From positions 1-5,189 of the forward strand of contig JAFVSF010000230.1 of NCBI GenBank assembly GCA_017503885.1: DNA of 5,189 nt, in the 5' to 3' direction. Below the pieces are notes generated by a model. The model searched no databases. It worked only from the letters and a program-made list of their open reading frames with translations, and was not told the origin of the DNA. Positions 1 through 5,189 of this stretch are shown here, one piece after another (the stretch's first letter is position 1; each line of letters starts with the position of its first letter). The DNA is from Clostridia bacterium (GTDB lineage Bacteria > Bacillota > Clostridia > Christensenellales > Borkfalkiaceae). Position numbers and translations under genes: made by a program.

Positions 1-915
1 ATTTTCTTCTAACAAAACCTCTATCATTTTACGTTTTTTAAAATATTCGGCGTTGTCTATTTGGTCGCCTCTTGAATTTCCTTTAGGTAAAGGTATTGCA
101 AGAGTCGGCTTTTTTAATGCTGTGAGTTCAAAAAGAGAATTTGCACCTGCTCTAGATATAATAAGGTCGGCAACAAAATAAAGTTCGCCAATATCGTCAG
201 CAAAAGGCATTTTTAAATACCCTTTTTCTCGCTCGTTTTCGCCTTTGCCTTTACCGCATATATGCACTACGTCATAGCGATTAACGAGTTTATAGAGGCA
301 CTTTTGCGTGATTTCATTGATAGTTTTACTTCCCGAACTGCCACCGAAAATAAGCAAAATTTTCTTTCTACCCAAAAGCCCGTATTTTTTGAGAATTTGT
401 TTTTTGTCGTAGTTTAAAAAGAGGCTTTCTCTAATTGGGCTACCAGTAAAAACCGTTTTTTCGCAAGTAGAAGTAGTCGTATCAAACGAAGTTAAAAATA
501 GTTTAGAATATTTTGCCCCTATTTTATTTGCAAGCCCCACCGTCATATCAGATTCGTGAGAAACGACGGGTATTCCTAATTTTTTCGAGGCTATAACAAC
601 GGGCAGTGCAACGTATCCACCCTTAGAAAAAACCACGCTCGGATGTAGATTTTTAAGTAGTTTTTTACTTTCACTTATTGCAAATAGTAATTTGGCAGGT
701 ATAAATGTGTTTTTTAGTGTAAATTTTCTCTCAAGTTTTACTGTTGGAACATAATAAAAGGGAATCCCCTCTTTTTTTGCAAGTTCTTTTTCTATTCCAT
801 TTTTACTGCCAACGTAAATAATTTTGTCAAATCTTTTTTTAAGCTTTGGAAGTAGTGCAAGTGATGGTGTTACGTGTCCAGCAGTGCCTCCTCCCGTCAA
901 AACTAAAACGTTCAT
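1..915 (-). CDS. murG: MurG, lipid I N-acetylglucosaminyltransferase (partial, C-terminus off the left edge)
   Basis: MurG transfers GlcNAc from UDP-GlcNAc to lipid I to make lipid II at the inner face of the cytoplasmic membrane, the last intracellular step of peptidoglycan precursor synthesis. I translated 305 codons from the ATG at 915 down to position 1 with no stop. Visible motifs are the N-terminal glycine-rich loop GGGTAGH (residues 8-14), SKGGY (97-101), HESD (120-123, the HExN-like motif), the second glycine-rich loop GGSSGS (191-196), SRAGANSLFEL (254-264) and SRGDQ (281-285). The last two belong to the UDP-GlcNAc-binding C-terminal half and mark MurG among GT28 enzymes. The HESD, SRAGANS and SRGDQ forms resemble clostridial MurG. 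MurG is usually about 355-370 residues, so roughly 50 are missing because of the window edge, not because the gene is broken. The start is supported by AAAGGAG six bases upstream. One oddity is valine (residue 126) where HESDxTPG normally has proline. Confidence 0.95.
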   Translation of the reverse strand, partial: MNVLVLTGGGTAGHVTPSLALLPKLKKRFDKIIYVGSKNGIEKELAKKEGIPFYYVPTVKLERKFTLKNTFIPAKLLFAISESKKLLKNLHPSVVFSKGGYVALPVVIASKKLGIPVVSHESDMTVGLANKIGAKYSKLFLTSFDTTTSTCEKTVFTGSPIRESLFLNYDKKQILKKYGLLGRKKILLIFGGSSGSKTINEITQKCLYKLVNRYDVVHICGKGKGENEREKGYLKMPFADDIGELYFVADLIISRAGANSLFELTALKKPTLAIPLPKGNSRGDQIDNAEYFKKRKMIEVLLEEN

Positions 916-921
916 TTTGTT

Positions 922-928
922 CTCCTTT
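922..928 (-). promoter_or_regulatory. Ribosome binding site of murG
   Basis: On the minus strand this reads AAAGGAG, with six bases between it and the ATG at 915. It is near-consensus and fixes the murG start. Confidence 0.85.
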
Positions 929-942
929 GTATATAATATGTG

Positions 943-959
943 TAAATTTATGAAATTTA
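943..959. repeat. AT-rich inverted repeat in the murG leader
   Basis: TAAATTT (943-949) and AAATTTA (953-959) are perfect inverted 7-bp arms around the trinucleotide ATG. The repeat sits at the predicted murG transcription start and could be an operator. It is made only of A and T, so chance is a real possibility in DNA of this composition. Confidence 0.3.
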
Positions 960-965
960 GCAAAA

Positions 966-994
966 ATATTACGATAGGACTTGAAAAATGTTAA
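966..994 (-). promoter_or_regulatory. Predicted sigma-A-type promoter for murG
   Basis: Read on the minus strand, TTAACA (989-994) matches the -35 consensus at five of six positions. A 17-bp spacer follows, then TAATAT (966-971), which matches the -10 consensus at four of six. Transcription would begin near 959, giving a leader of about 44 bases that contains the AAAGGAG site. This promoter is interlocked with the predicted glpK promoter on the other strand. It is a motif-based inference; murG might also be transcribed from elsewhere. Confidence 0.45.
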
Positions 995-1009
995 TAGTTA
1001 GGGTACAAT
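981..1009 (+). promoter_or_regulatory. Predicted sigma-A-type promoter for the glpK operon
   Basis: TTGAAA (981-986) and TACAAT (1004-1009) each match consensus at five of six positions and are separated by the ideal 17 bp. Transcription would start near 1016, about 44 bases before the glpK ATG. It is the best promoter-like sequence I saw ahead of the plus-strand genes, and no other was noticed at the later gene junctions. The -35 box lies inside the spacer of the opposing murG promoter. Confidence 0.65.
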
Positions 1010-1025
1010 TATGTTACTAATATAA

Positions 1026-1047
1026 TTAAAGCATTAAAATGCTTTAA
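1026..1047. promoter_or_regulatory. 22-bp palindrome in the glpK leader, candidate operator
   Basis: Perfect 10-bp inverted arms, TTAAAGCATT (1026-1035) and AATGCTTTAA (1038-1047), flank a central AA. The palindrome begins about 10 bases after the predicted glpK transcription start and ends two bases before the ribosome binding site. That placement suits an operator for a dimeric repressor. As RNA it could form a short hairpin next to the Shine-Dalgarno sequence. It is not followed by a U-run, so it does not look like a terminator or a GlpP-type antitermination site. The binding protein is unknown. Confidence 0.5.
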
Positions 1048-1049
1048 AC

Positions 1050-1054
1050 GGGAG
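1050..1054 (+). promoter_or_regulatory. Ribosome binding site of glpK
   Basis: GGGAG lies five bases before the ATG at 1060. It supports this start, which also places the conserved DEGTTSTR loop at the usual distance from the N-terminus. Confidence 0.75.
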
Positions 1055-1059
1055 AAGAT

Positions 1060-2523
1060 ATGAGTTACGTTATTGCTATTGATGAGGGAACGACTAGTAC
1101 GAGAGCTGTTTTATACGACTTAAACCAAAAGAAAATAATTATGCAAAAGTCGGCAGCCATCAAGCAAATTTATCCTAAACCATCTTTCGTAGAAGAAAAC
1201 GCCAACGAGATTTACGCAGAGACGCTTTCTTCACTCATAGAGATTTTAGAGAGTGCCGACGATGTGAAAAAGGTTAAGGGTATAGGTATAACCAATCAAC
1301 GTGAAACGGTTATTGCGTGGGACAAAGTTACTGGCAAGCCTTTATATAACGCTATCGTTTGGCAATGTAGAAGGACTGCCGACTACATAAGCGAGCTTAG
1401 TAAAACTCACGGCGAAATTATACGCCAAAAAACAGGGCTTGTTATGGATGCGTATTTTTCGGCAAGCAAGATAAAGTGGCTTATTGACAACGTTCCTCAA
1501 ATTAGAGAAAAACTTGCTAAAAATGAAGTTTGTTTTGGCACGGTTGATAGTTTTTTGATTTATAAACTCACTGGGGGCAAAGCGTTTGTAACAGACGTAA
1601 CTAACGCGTCAAGAACAATGCTTTTTAACTTAAAAACCCTTTTGTACGACAATGAACTTTTAGAACTTTTCGGCATACCTTTAAGTTCGCTTCCTAAGGT
1701 GGTTTCTAGCGATGCTATCGTTGGAGAATTTGAATATATGGGGAATAAAATTCCACTTTGTGGTATTGCAGGCGACCAGCAGTCTGCTCTCATTGGTCAA
1801 GGTTGTTTTGACGTTGGTACTAGCAAAGTTACCTATGGCACGGGGCTTTTTATGTTGTACAATTTAGGCGAAAACCCAGTTATTTCTCAAAACGGGCTTG
1901 TTACGACAGTTGCTTATACGATAGGGGGAAAAACTGCCTATGCTTTTGAGGGTAGTGTGTTCAACGCAGGTAGCACTATTCAATGGCTACGTGATAATTT
2001 GGGATTTTTTAAGTCCTCTAAAGATAGCGAGGCGTTGGCAACGTCGGTTGAAGATAACGGAGGAGTTTATTTAGTACCTGCTTTTACAGGTCTAGGTGCG
2101 CCCGTTTGGAATAGCGATGCAAGGGGTTTAATCTGTGGACTTACGAGAGGTGCAACAAAAGCACATATTACAAGAGCAGGGCTAGAATCTATGGCTTATG
2201 CCACAAAAGATTTAACCGAAGTTATGCAAGAAGAAAGTGGCGAAATGATGCGAGAACTTCGTTGTGACGGCGGGGCATCTGCTAACGATTTCTTAATGCA
2301 GTTTCAAGCAGACGTGTTGAATATTCCAGTAAATCGTCCTATCGAAAAAGAAAGCACGGCACTAGGTGCAGTATATCTTTGTGGGTTAGGGCTTGGGCTT
2401 TTTGATATAAAAGAAATTGCAAAATATAGAAGTACTGAAAGGTTGTTTACGCCAAGTGGCGATAAAAAATATGATAAATATTATAGTGAGTGGCAAACTG
2501 CTATAAAAAGGAGTGTATTATGA
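1060..2523 (+). CDS. glpK: Glycerol kinase GlpK
   Basis: GlpK phosphorylates glycerol with ATP to sn-glycerol-3-phosphate in the cytoplasm. The 487-residue product has near-normal length for this FGGY-family kinase (about 500). Visible motifs are the phosphate loop DEGTTSTR (8-15), NQRET (79-83, with the Arg-Glu pair that binds glycerol), WQCRRT (101-106), DAYFS (130-134, Tyr132), GDQQSALIGQ (238-247, Asp239 as catalytic base), YGTGLFML (259-266, Phe264 by the glycerol site), AFTGLGAPVW (341-350), GLTRG (360-364) and DGGASANDFLMQFQ (403-416). All expected glycerol contacts appear present; DPYFS has become DAYFS. In Gram-positive GlpKs a histidine in a segment like YHFYGNE is phosphorylated by HPr of the PTS. 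Here the segment reads FEYMGNK, with Glu225 at that position, so PTS activation is probably absent. No glpF or glpD is in the window. The TGA stop overlaps the next start as ATGA. Confidence 0.97.
   Translation: MSYVIAIDEGTTSTRAVLYDLNQKKIIMQKSAAIKQIYPKPSFVEENANEIYAETLSSLIEILESADDVKKVKGIGITNQRETVIAWDKVTGKPLYNAIVWQCRRTADYISELSKTHGEIIRQKTGLVMDAYFSASKIKWLIDNVPQIREKLAKNEVCFGTVDSFLIYKLTGGKAFVTDVTNASRTMLFNLKTLLYDNELLELFGIPLSSLPKVVSSDAIVGEFEYMGNKIPLCGIAGDQQSALIGQGCFDVGTSKVTYGTGLFMLYNLGENPVISQNGLVTTVAYTIGGKTAYAFEGSVFNAGSTIQWLRDNLGFFKSSKDSEALATSVEDNGGVYLVPAFTGLGAPVWNSDARGLICGLTRGATKAHITRAGLESMAYATKDLTEVMQEESGEMMRELRCDGGASANDFLMQFQADVLNIPVNRPIEKESTALGAVYLCGLGLGLFDIKEIAKYRSTERLFTPSGDKKYDKYYSEWQTAIKRSVL
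2507..2513 (+). promoter_or_regulatory. Ribosome binding site that decides the start of the hydrolase gene
   Basis: AAAGGAG lies inside the last codons of glpK, six bases before the ATG at 2520. It shows that translation starts at this ATG and not at the in-frame GTG at 2490, and it implies coupling to glpK translation. Confidence 0.85.
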
Positions 2524-3425
2524 CGGAAAGAGAATTTAAAAGCTTTGACGGAAAGAGAATTTACTATAGGCTTTGGGAATGTGATAATCCAAAAGGCGTA
2601 GTACAAGTAGTGCATGGTATGGCAGAAAGTTCGCTCAGATACACAGATTTTGCCGAGTTTATGAATAAAAACGGCTATATCGTAGTAGCCGACGACCATA
2701 GAGGACACGGAAGAACGGACGACTGCTCTGGCTACACTAAAGGCGATATGTTTTTTGATACCTTAAAAGACGTTGCAGAACTTGCTACTATTTATAAAAA
2801 TCTTTATCCAAGGTTGCCTCTTATTTTATTGGGGCATAGTTACGGCTCGTTTTTAACGCAGGCGTTTTTAGAACGTTATAGTGATAAAATCGACGGGGCG
2901 ATTATTGGTGGAAGTGCAAAAATGCAAGGATTTCCAGTTGTTGGTGGCTCGATAGTTGCTAACACGGCTTGTCTTTTAGGTAGGGCAAAAAAAGAGGGAA
3001 AACTTCTTGCCGATATGAGTTTTGGTATGTATAATAAGAAATTCAAAGAGGGTACTTTTATTTCTTCTATAAAAGAAGAGTGCGAAAAGTATAATCAAAC
3101 TTGGGGCTGTGGGTTTATTTTAAGTAACAATTTCTATCGTGGATTTTTTAAAGGGCTTAAAACTCTTTACAAAAAGAAGAATTATAAAAAGATAGACGCT
3201 GATAAACCTTTGCTTTTAATTGCAGGTAGCCAAGATCCTGTCGGAGATATGGCAAAGTCCGTTAAAAAACTTTATAATTTCTACACTGAAACGGTTGGTG
3301 TAAAAGAGGTTGAATTGGTTTTATACGACGGTGTAAGACACGAGTATTTTAACGACACCTCAAAAGAGCGTGCTTTTGAAAAGGTGCTTGATTTTTGTGA
3401 TGGATTTATAGCAGGCGAAGAATAA
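2520..3425 (+). CDS. Alpha/beta hydrolase, monoacylglycerol lipase / lysophospholipase type
   Basis: This is a 301-residue serine hydrolase of the Hydrolase_4 (PldB-like) group, whose members cleave acyl esters of monoacylglycerols or lysophospholipids. Visible motifs are VHGMAESSLRY (31-41) with the HGM oxyanion-hole strand, DHRGHG (59-64), the nucleophile elbow GHSYGS (105-110, Ser107), and the probable acid and base residues Asp239 (in SQDPVG) and His274 (in RHEYF). Residues 130-225 form the variable cap that would set substrate choice. There is no signal peptide or membrane segment, so the enzyme should be cytoplasmic. The start is the ATG overlapping the glpK stop (ATGA), with AAAGGAG six bases upstream. 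Coupling to glpK suggests that its product may be glycerol; this is inference, and another ester substrate is possible. The first 43 bases of the gene contain an exact 18-bp direct repeat read in two frames. Confidence 0.9.
   Translation: MTEREFKSFDGKRIYYRLWECDNPKGVVQVVHGMAESSLRYTDFAEFMNKNGYIVVADDHRGHGRTDDCSGYTKGDMFFDTLKDVAELATIYKNLYPRLPLILLGHSYGSFLTQAFLERYSDKIDGAIIGGSAKMQGFPVVGGSIVANTACLLGRAKKEGKLLADMSFGMYNKKFKEGTFISSIKEECEKYNQTWGCGFILSNNFYRGFFKGLKTLYKKKNYKKIDADKPLLLIAGSQDPVGDMAKSVKKLYNFYTETVGVKEVELVLYDGVRHEYFNDTSKERAFEKVLDFCDGFIAGEE
2521..2563 (+). repeat. 18-bp exact direct repeat, 25-bp spacing, within the start of the hydrolase gene
   Basis: TGACGGAAAGAGAATTTA occurs at 2521-2538 and again, without mismatch, at 2546-2563. 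The 25-bp offset is not a multiple of three. The first copy is therefore read as TEREF and the second as DGKRI within the same protein. A local duplication is the simplest explanation. Confidence 0.9.
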
Positions 3426-3440
3426 AACGGATTTTTCTCT

Positions 3441-3448
3441 AGGGGGGG
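3441..3448 (+). promoter_or_regulatory. Unusual G-tract ribosome binding site of cca
   Basis: A followed by seven G residues (3442-3448) lies four bases before the ATG at 3453. It can pair with the anti-Shine-Dalgarno sequence and supports that start. Unlike the other sites in the window, it is a homopolymer. The 27-bp gap it sits in shows no stem-loop or terminator. Confidence 0.65.
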
Positions 3449-3452
3449 TAAT

Positions 3453-4802
3453 ATGTTAAAATTTAATATTTCAATCCCTGATGGAGCGTTACTCGTTTTA
3501 ACTAGGCTTGAAGAAAAAGGACACGAGGCGTACGTTGTTGGAGGGTGCGTAAGAGACAGTTTGATGGGCAAAACGCCCGAAGATTGGGACGTTACTACGT
3601 CTGCCTCTCCACAAGAGATTATAGACGTTTTTAAGGGCGAGCAAGTTATTTTAACGGGGCTTAAACACGGCACTGTGACGGTAAGGCTTAAAAGCAAAAA
3701 TTATGAGATTACTTCTTTTAGAAGTGAGGGGGAATATTTAGATTCTCGCCACCCCTCTTCGGTTAGTTTTGTAAAAGATATAAAAGAAGATTTAAAGCGA
3801 AGGGATTTTACCATAAATGCTATGGCGTATAGCCCAAAACGTGGGCTAATCGACTTATACGAGGGTGTTTTAGATATCGAAAGGGGTATAATAAGGGCAG
3901 TTGGTTGTGCTAAAGAGAGGTTTGAAGAAGATGCTTTAAGAATTTTGCGTGGGGTTAGATTTGTTTCGGTAACGGGTTTTGAAATAGAAGAAAACACGCT
4001 AAAAGCAATGAACGAACGTGCTACTTTCTTAAAGAAAATTTCGGCAGAGAGAGTGTTTGTAGAACTTGATAAACTTCTTGTTGGAGAGTTTGTTTTTAAA
4101 GCGTTGACCATTGCTCCACAAGTTATTTTTGAAGTGATTCCCGAACTTAAAAAGTGTTATAATTTTAACCAGCATAGTAAGTGGCATAGTTTAGACGTGT
4201 ATAATCATATTGCACGTGCCGTTAGCAGTATAAAGCCAAAGCAAGAACTTAGATGGTGTATGCTATTTCACGACGTTGCAAAGCCGGATAAATTCTTTTT
4301 AGATGAAAATGGCGAGGGGCATTTTTACGGACACGCAGACCTTTCAGAAAAGGTTGCATACGGCATTTTGAAAAGGTTAAAAGCATCAAATAAACTTATA
4401 GAAAACGTATGTTTTTTAGTGAAAAATCACGATAAACCTTTTCCTCAAAACGACTTAAAATTTAAACTCAGACTTGCCGAAATTGGCGAAAAAAACGCAC
4501 TTGATTTAGTTGACGTAAAATATGCTGACAATATGGCACAAGGGACTATTAAATCTAGTGAGGAAAGGCAAAACATAGCAAAGTTAGAAAGCAAAATTAA
4601 AGAGGTTATAAAAACCTGCGACTGTATTAATATTAAACAATTAAAAGTTGACGGAAACGACGTTGTAGCCTATGGTTTTAAAGGTAGGCAAGTGGGAGAC
4701 GTGTTACAAAAGTTGTTTGTAGACGTGCTTGCAGGCAATATAAAAAACGAGCGAGAAAAACTTTTAAAAAGTATAGAAAAAAGAGCAAAAACACGTCTAT
4801 AA
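3453..4802 (+). CDS. cca: CCA tRNA nucleotidyltransferase, class II, with HD domain
   Basis: This enzyme adds or repairs the 3'-terminal CCA of tRNAs from CTP and ATP without a nucleic acid template. The 449-residue product starts with a polymerase-beta-like head: VGGCVRD (29-35), then DWD (44-46), whose Asp44 and Asp46 are the metal-binding pair. A flexible-loop segment with EYLDSRHP (94-101) leads into RRDFTINAMAY (116-126). DLYEG (134-138) and EDALRILRGVRF (159-170) follow; the latter holds the EDxxR amino-acid template that selects C and A. The C-terminal half carries an HD-type domain, with HSLDVYNH (245-252), HD (273-274), GHADLSEK (293-300) and NHD (325-327), which suggests phosphohydrolase activity as in some other Cca proteins. 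The loop segment favours full CCA addition over a split CC- or A-adding enzyme, but sequence alone does not prove this. The gene probably shares the glpK transcript. Confidence 0.94.
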   Translation: MLKFNISIPDGALLVLTRLEEKGHEAYVVGGCVRDSLMGKTPEDWDVTTSASPQEIIDVFKGEQVILTGLKHGTVTVRLKSKNYEITSFRSEGEYLDSRHPSSVSFVKDIKEDLKRRDFTINAMAYSPKRGLIDLYEGVLDIERGIIRAVGCAKERFEEDALRILRGVRFVSVTGFEIEENTLKAMNERATFLKKISAERVFVELDKLLVGEFVFKALTIAPQVIFEVIPELKKCYNFNQHSKWHSLDVYNHIARAVSSIKPKQELRWCMLFHDVAKPDKFFLDENGEGHFYGHADLSEKVAYGILKRLKASNKLIENVCFLVKNHDKPFPQNDLKFKLRLAEIGEKNALDLVDVKYADNMAQGTIKSSEERQNIAKLESKIKEVIKTCDCINIKQLKVDGNDVVAYGFKGRQVGDVLQKLFVDVLAGNIKNEREKLLKSIEKRAKTRL

Positions 4803-4821
4803 GGCGATTAACGAAAAAAAA

Positions 4822-4826
4822 GAGGT
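4822..4826 (+). promoter_or_regulatory. Ribosome binding site of uvrC
   Basis: GAGGT lies five bases before the ATG at 4832, just after a run of eight A residues. It supports this start in the 29-bp gap after cca. Confidence 0.6.
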
Positions 4827-4831
4827 AGAGT

Positions 4832-5189
4832 ATGAACGAAAAAATAGAAGCAAAACTTAAGCTCCTTCCGGAAAGTCCGGGAGTTTACGTCATGCTCAAT
4901 AAAGAGAATACGGTAATTTACGTAGGCAAAGCAAAGGTTTTAAAAAATAGGGTAAGGCAGTATTTCCACTCTAACAAAAAACCCGAAAAAGTAATGGCAA
5001 TGGTAGCCAATATTGAAGATTTTTATTATATCATTACCAATTCTGAAATCGACGCTTTATCTTTAGAAAACAACCTCATTAAAAAGCATAAGCCAAGATA
5101 TAATATCTTGTTAAAAGACGATAAGACGTACCCATACATAAAGGTTAATTTAAAAGAGCCCTTTCCTGCCTTTTCAATTACTAGAAAAA
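4832..5189 (+). CDS. uvrC: UvrC, excinuclease ABC subunit C (partial, N-terminus only)
   Basis: UvrC makes the dual incisions around UvrB-bound DNA lesions in nucleotide excision repair. I translated 119 codons from the ATG to the window edge with no stop. They cover the GIY-YIG endonuclease domain that cuts on the 3' side: PGVYV (16-20), IYVGKA (29-34), LKNRVRQYF (37-45), then SLENNLIKKHKPRYNILLKD (77-96) and the following PYIKV. By alignment with Thermotoga UvrC from memory, the catalytic residues are intact: Tyr30, Lys33, Arg40, Glu79 and Asn91. UvrC is normally about 600 residues, so most of the protein, including the UvrB-binding and RNase H-like domains, lies beyond the right edge. The gene follows cca in the same direction with no terminator between them, so co-transcription is likely. 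Confidence 0.96.
   Translation, partial: MNEKIEAKLKLLPESPGVYVMLNKENTVIYVGKAKVLKNRVRQYFHSNKKPEKVMAMVANIEDFYYIITNSEIDALSLENNLIKKHKPRYNILLKDDKTYPYIKVNLKEPFPAFSITRK

Noticed and set aside
1..915. murG as a broken gene
   Set aside because: The frame is open through position 1 and all motifs are present. The missing C-terminus is due to the window edge.
933..938. Alternative murG -10 box TATTAT on the minus strand, with TTGCTA 19 bp upstream
   Set aside because: The spacer is poor, and transcription would start at or inside the ribosome binding site. The TTAACA-17-TAATAT pair upstream is better placed.
1026..1047. The leader palindrome as a rho-independent terminator or riboswitch
   Set aside because: No U-run follows it, the stem is mostly A-T pairs, and the roughly 44-base leader is too short for a known riboswitch.
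1560..1793. Minus-strand open frame inside glpK
   Set aside because: It lies opposite strongly conserved GlpK motifs, including the GDQQ region. The translation shows no recognisable domain, so it is a shadow frame.
2490..2519. Earlier in-frame GTG start for the hydrolase, adding ten residues
   Set aside because: It would overlap glpK by 34 bases and has no good ribosome binding site. The ATG at 2520 has AAAGGAG six bases upstream and the classic ATGA overlap.
2481..2708. Minus-strand open frame across the glpK-hydrolase junction
   Set aside because: It covers the antisense of two confident genes and has no recognisable domain.
3281..3697. 138-residue minus-strand open frame across the hydrolase-cca junction
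   Set aside because: It is antisense to the hydrolase His motif and the cca catalytic DWD motif. The product is Ser/Thr/Pro-rich, typical of shadow frames in this DNA.
3701..4111. 136-residue minus-strand open frame inside cca
   Set aside because: It is antisense to conserved cca motifs (RRDFTINAMAY, EDALRILRGVRF) and shows no domain of its own.

Overview
The window comes from an AT-rich, cell-walled bacterium, most likely a clostridia-like member of the Bacillota. The evidence is strong AGGAG-type ribosome binding sites, a MurG whose motifs (HESD, SRAGANSLFEL, SRGDQ) resemble Clostridium rather than E. coli or Bacillus subtilis MurG, TGA used as a stop, and short intergenic gaps. Nothing narrows the lineage further. 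No plasmid, phage, transposon, CRISPR or RNA gene was seen.

Layout: positions 1-915 hold murG on the minus strand, with its C-terminus beyond the left edge. A 144-bp divergent regulatory region (916-1059) carries two interlocked sigma-A-like promoters and two palindromes. From 1060 a plus-strand gene train runs to the right edge: glycerol kinase (glpK), an alpha/beta hydrolase of the monoacylglycerol lipase/lysophospholipase type, a class II tRNA nucleotidyltransferase with an HD domain (cca), and the start of uvrC, cut by the right edge. The junctions are a 4-base ATGA overlap and gaps of 27 and 29 bp. No terminator was seen, so the four genes probably form one operon. No stretch longer than 300 bases lacks a gene.

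How the genes fit together: the hydrolase and GlpK are translationally coupled. They make a plausible two-step route in which a glycerol-releasing lipase or lysophospholipase feeds glycerol to GlpK, giving glycerol-3-phosphate for lipid synthesis or catabolism. Cca (tRNA 3' end maturation and repair) and UvrC (nucleotide excision repair) have no obvious pathway link to glycerol and are probably co-transcribed housekeeping genes.

The points most worth a second look are an exact 18-bp direct repeat at the start of the hydrolase gene that is read in two frames, a GlpK that lacks the histidine phosphorylated by HPr in other Gram-positive GlpKs, a 22-bp palindrome just downstream of the glpK promoter, and a strong preference for NAC over NAT codons when the next base is G. 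I found no convincing new biological system; this is mainly a housekeeping region with some unusual details.
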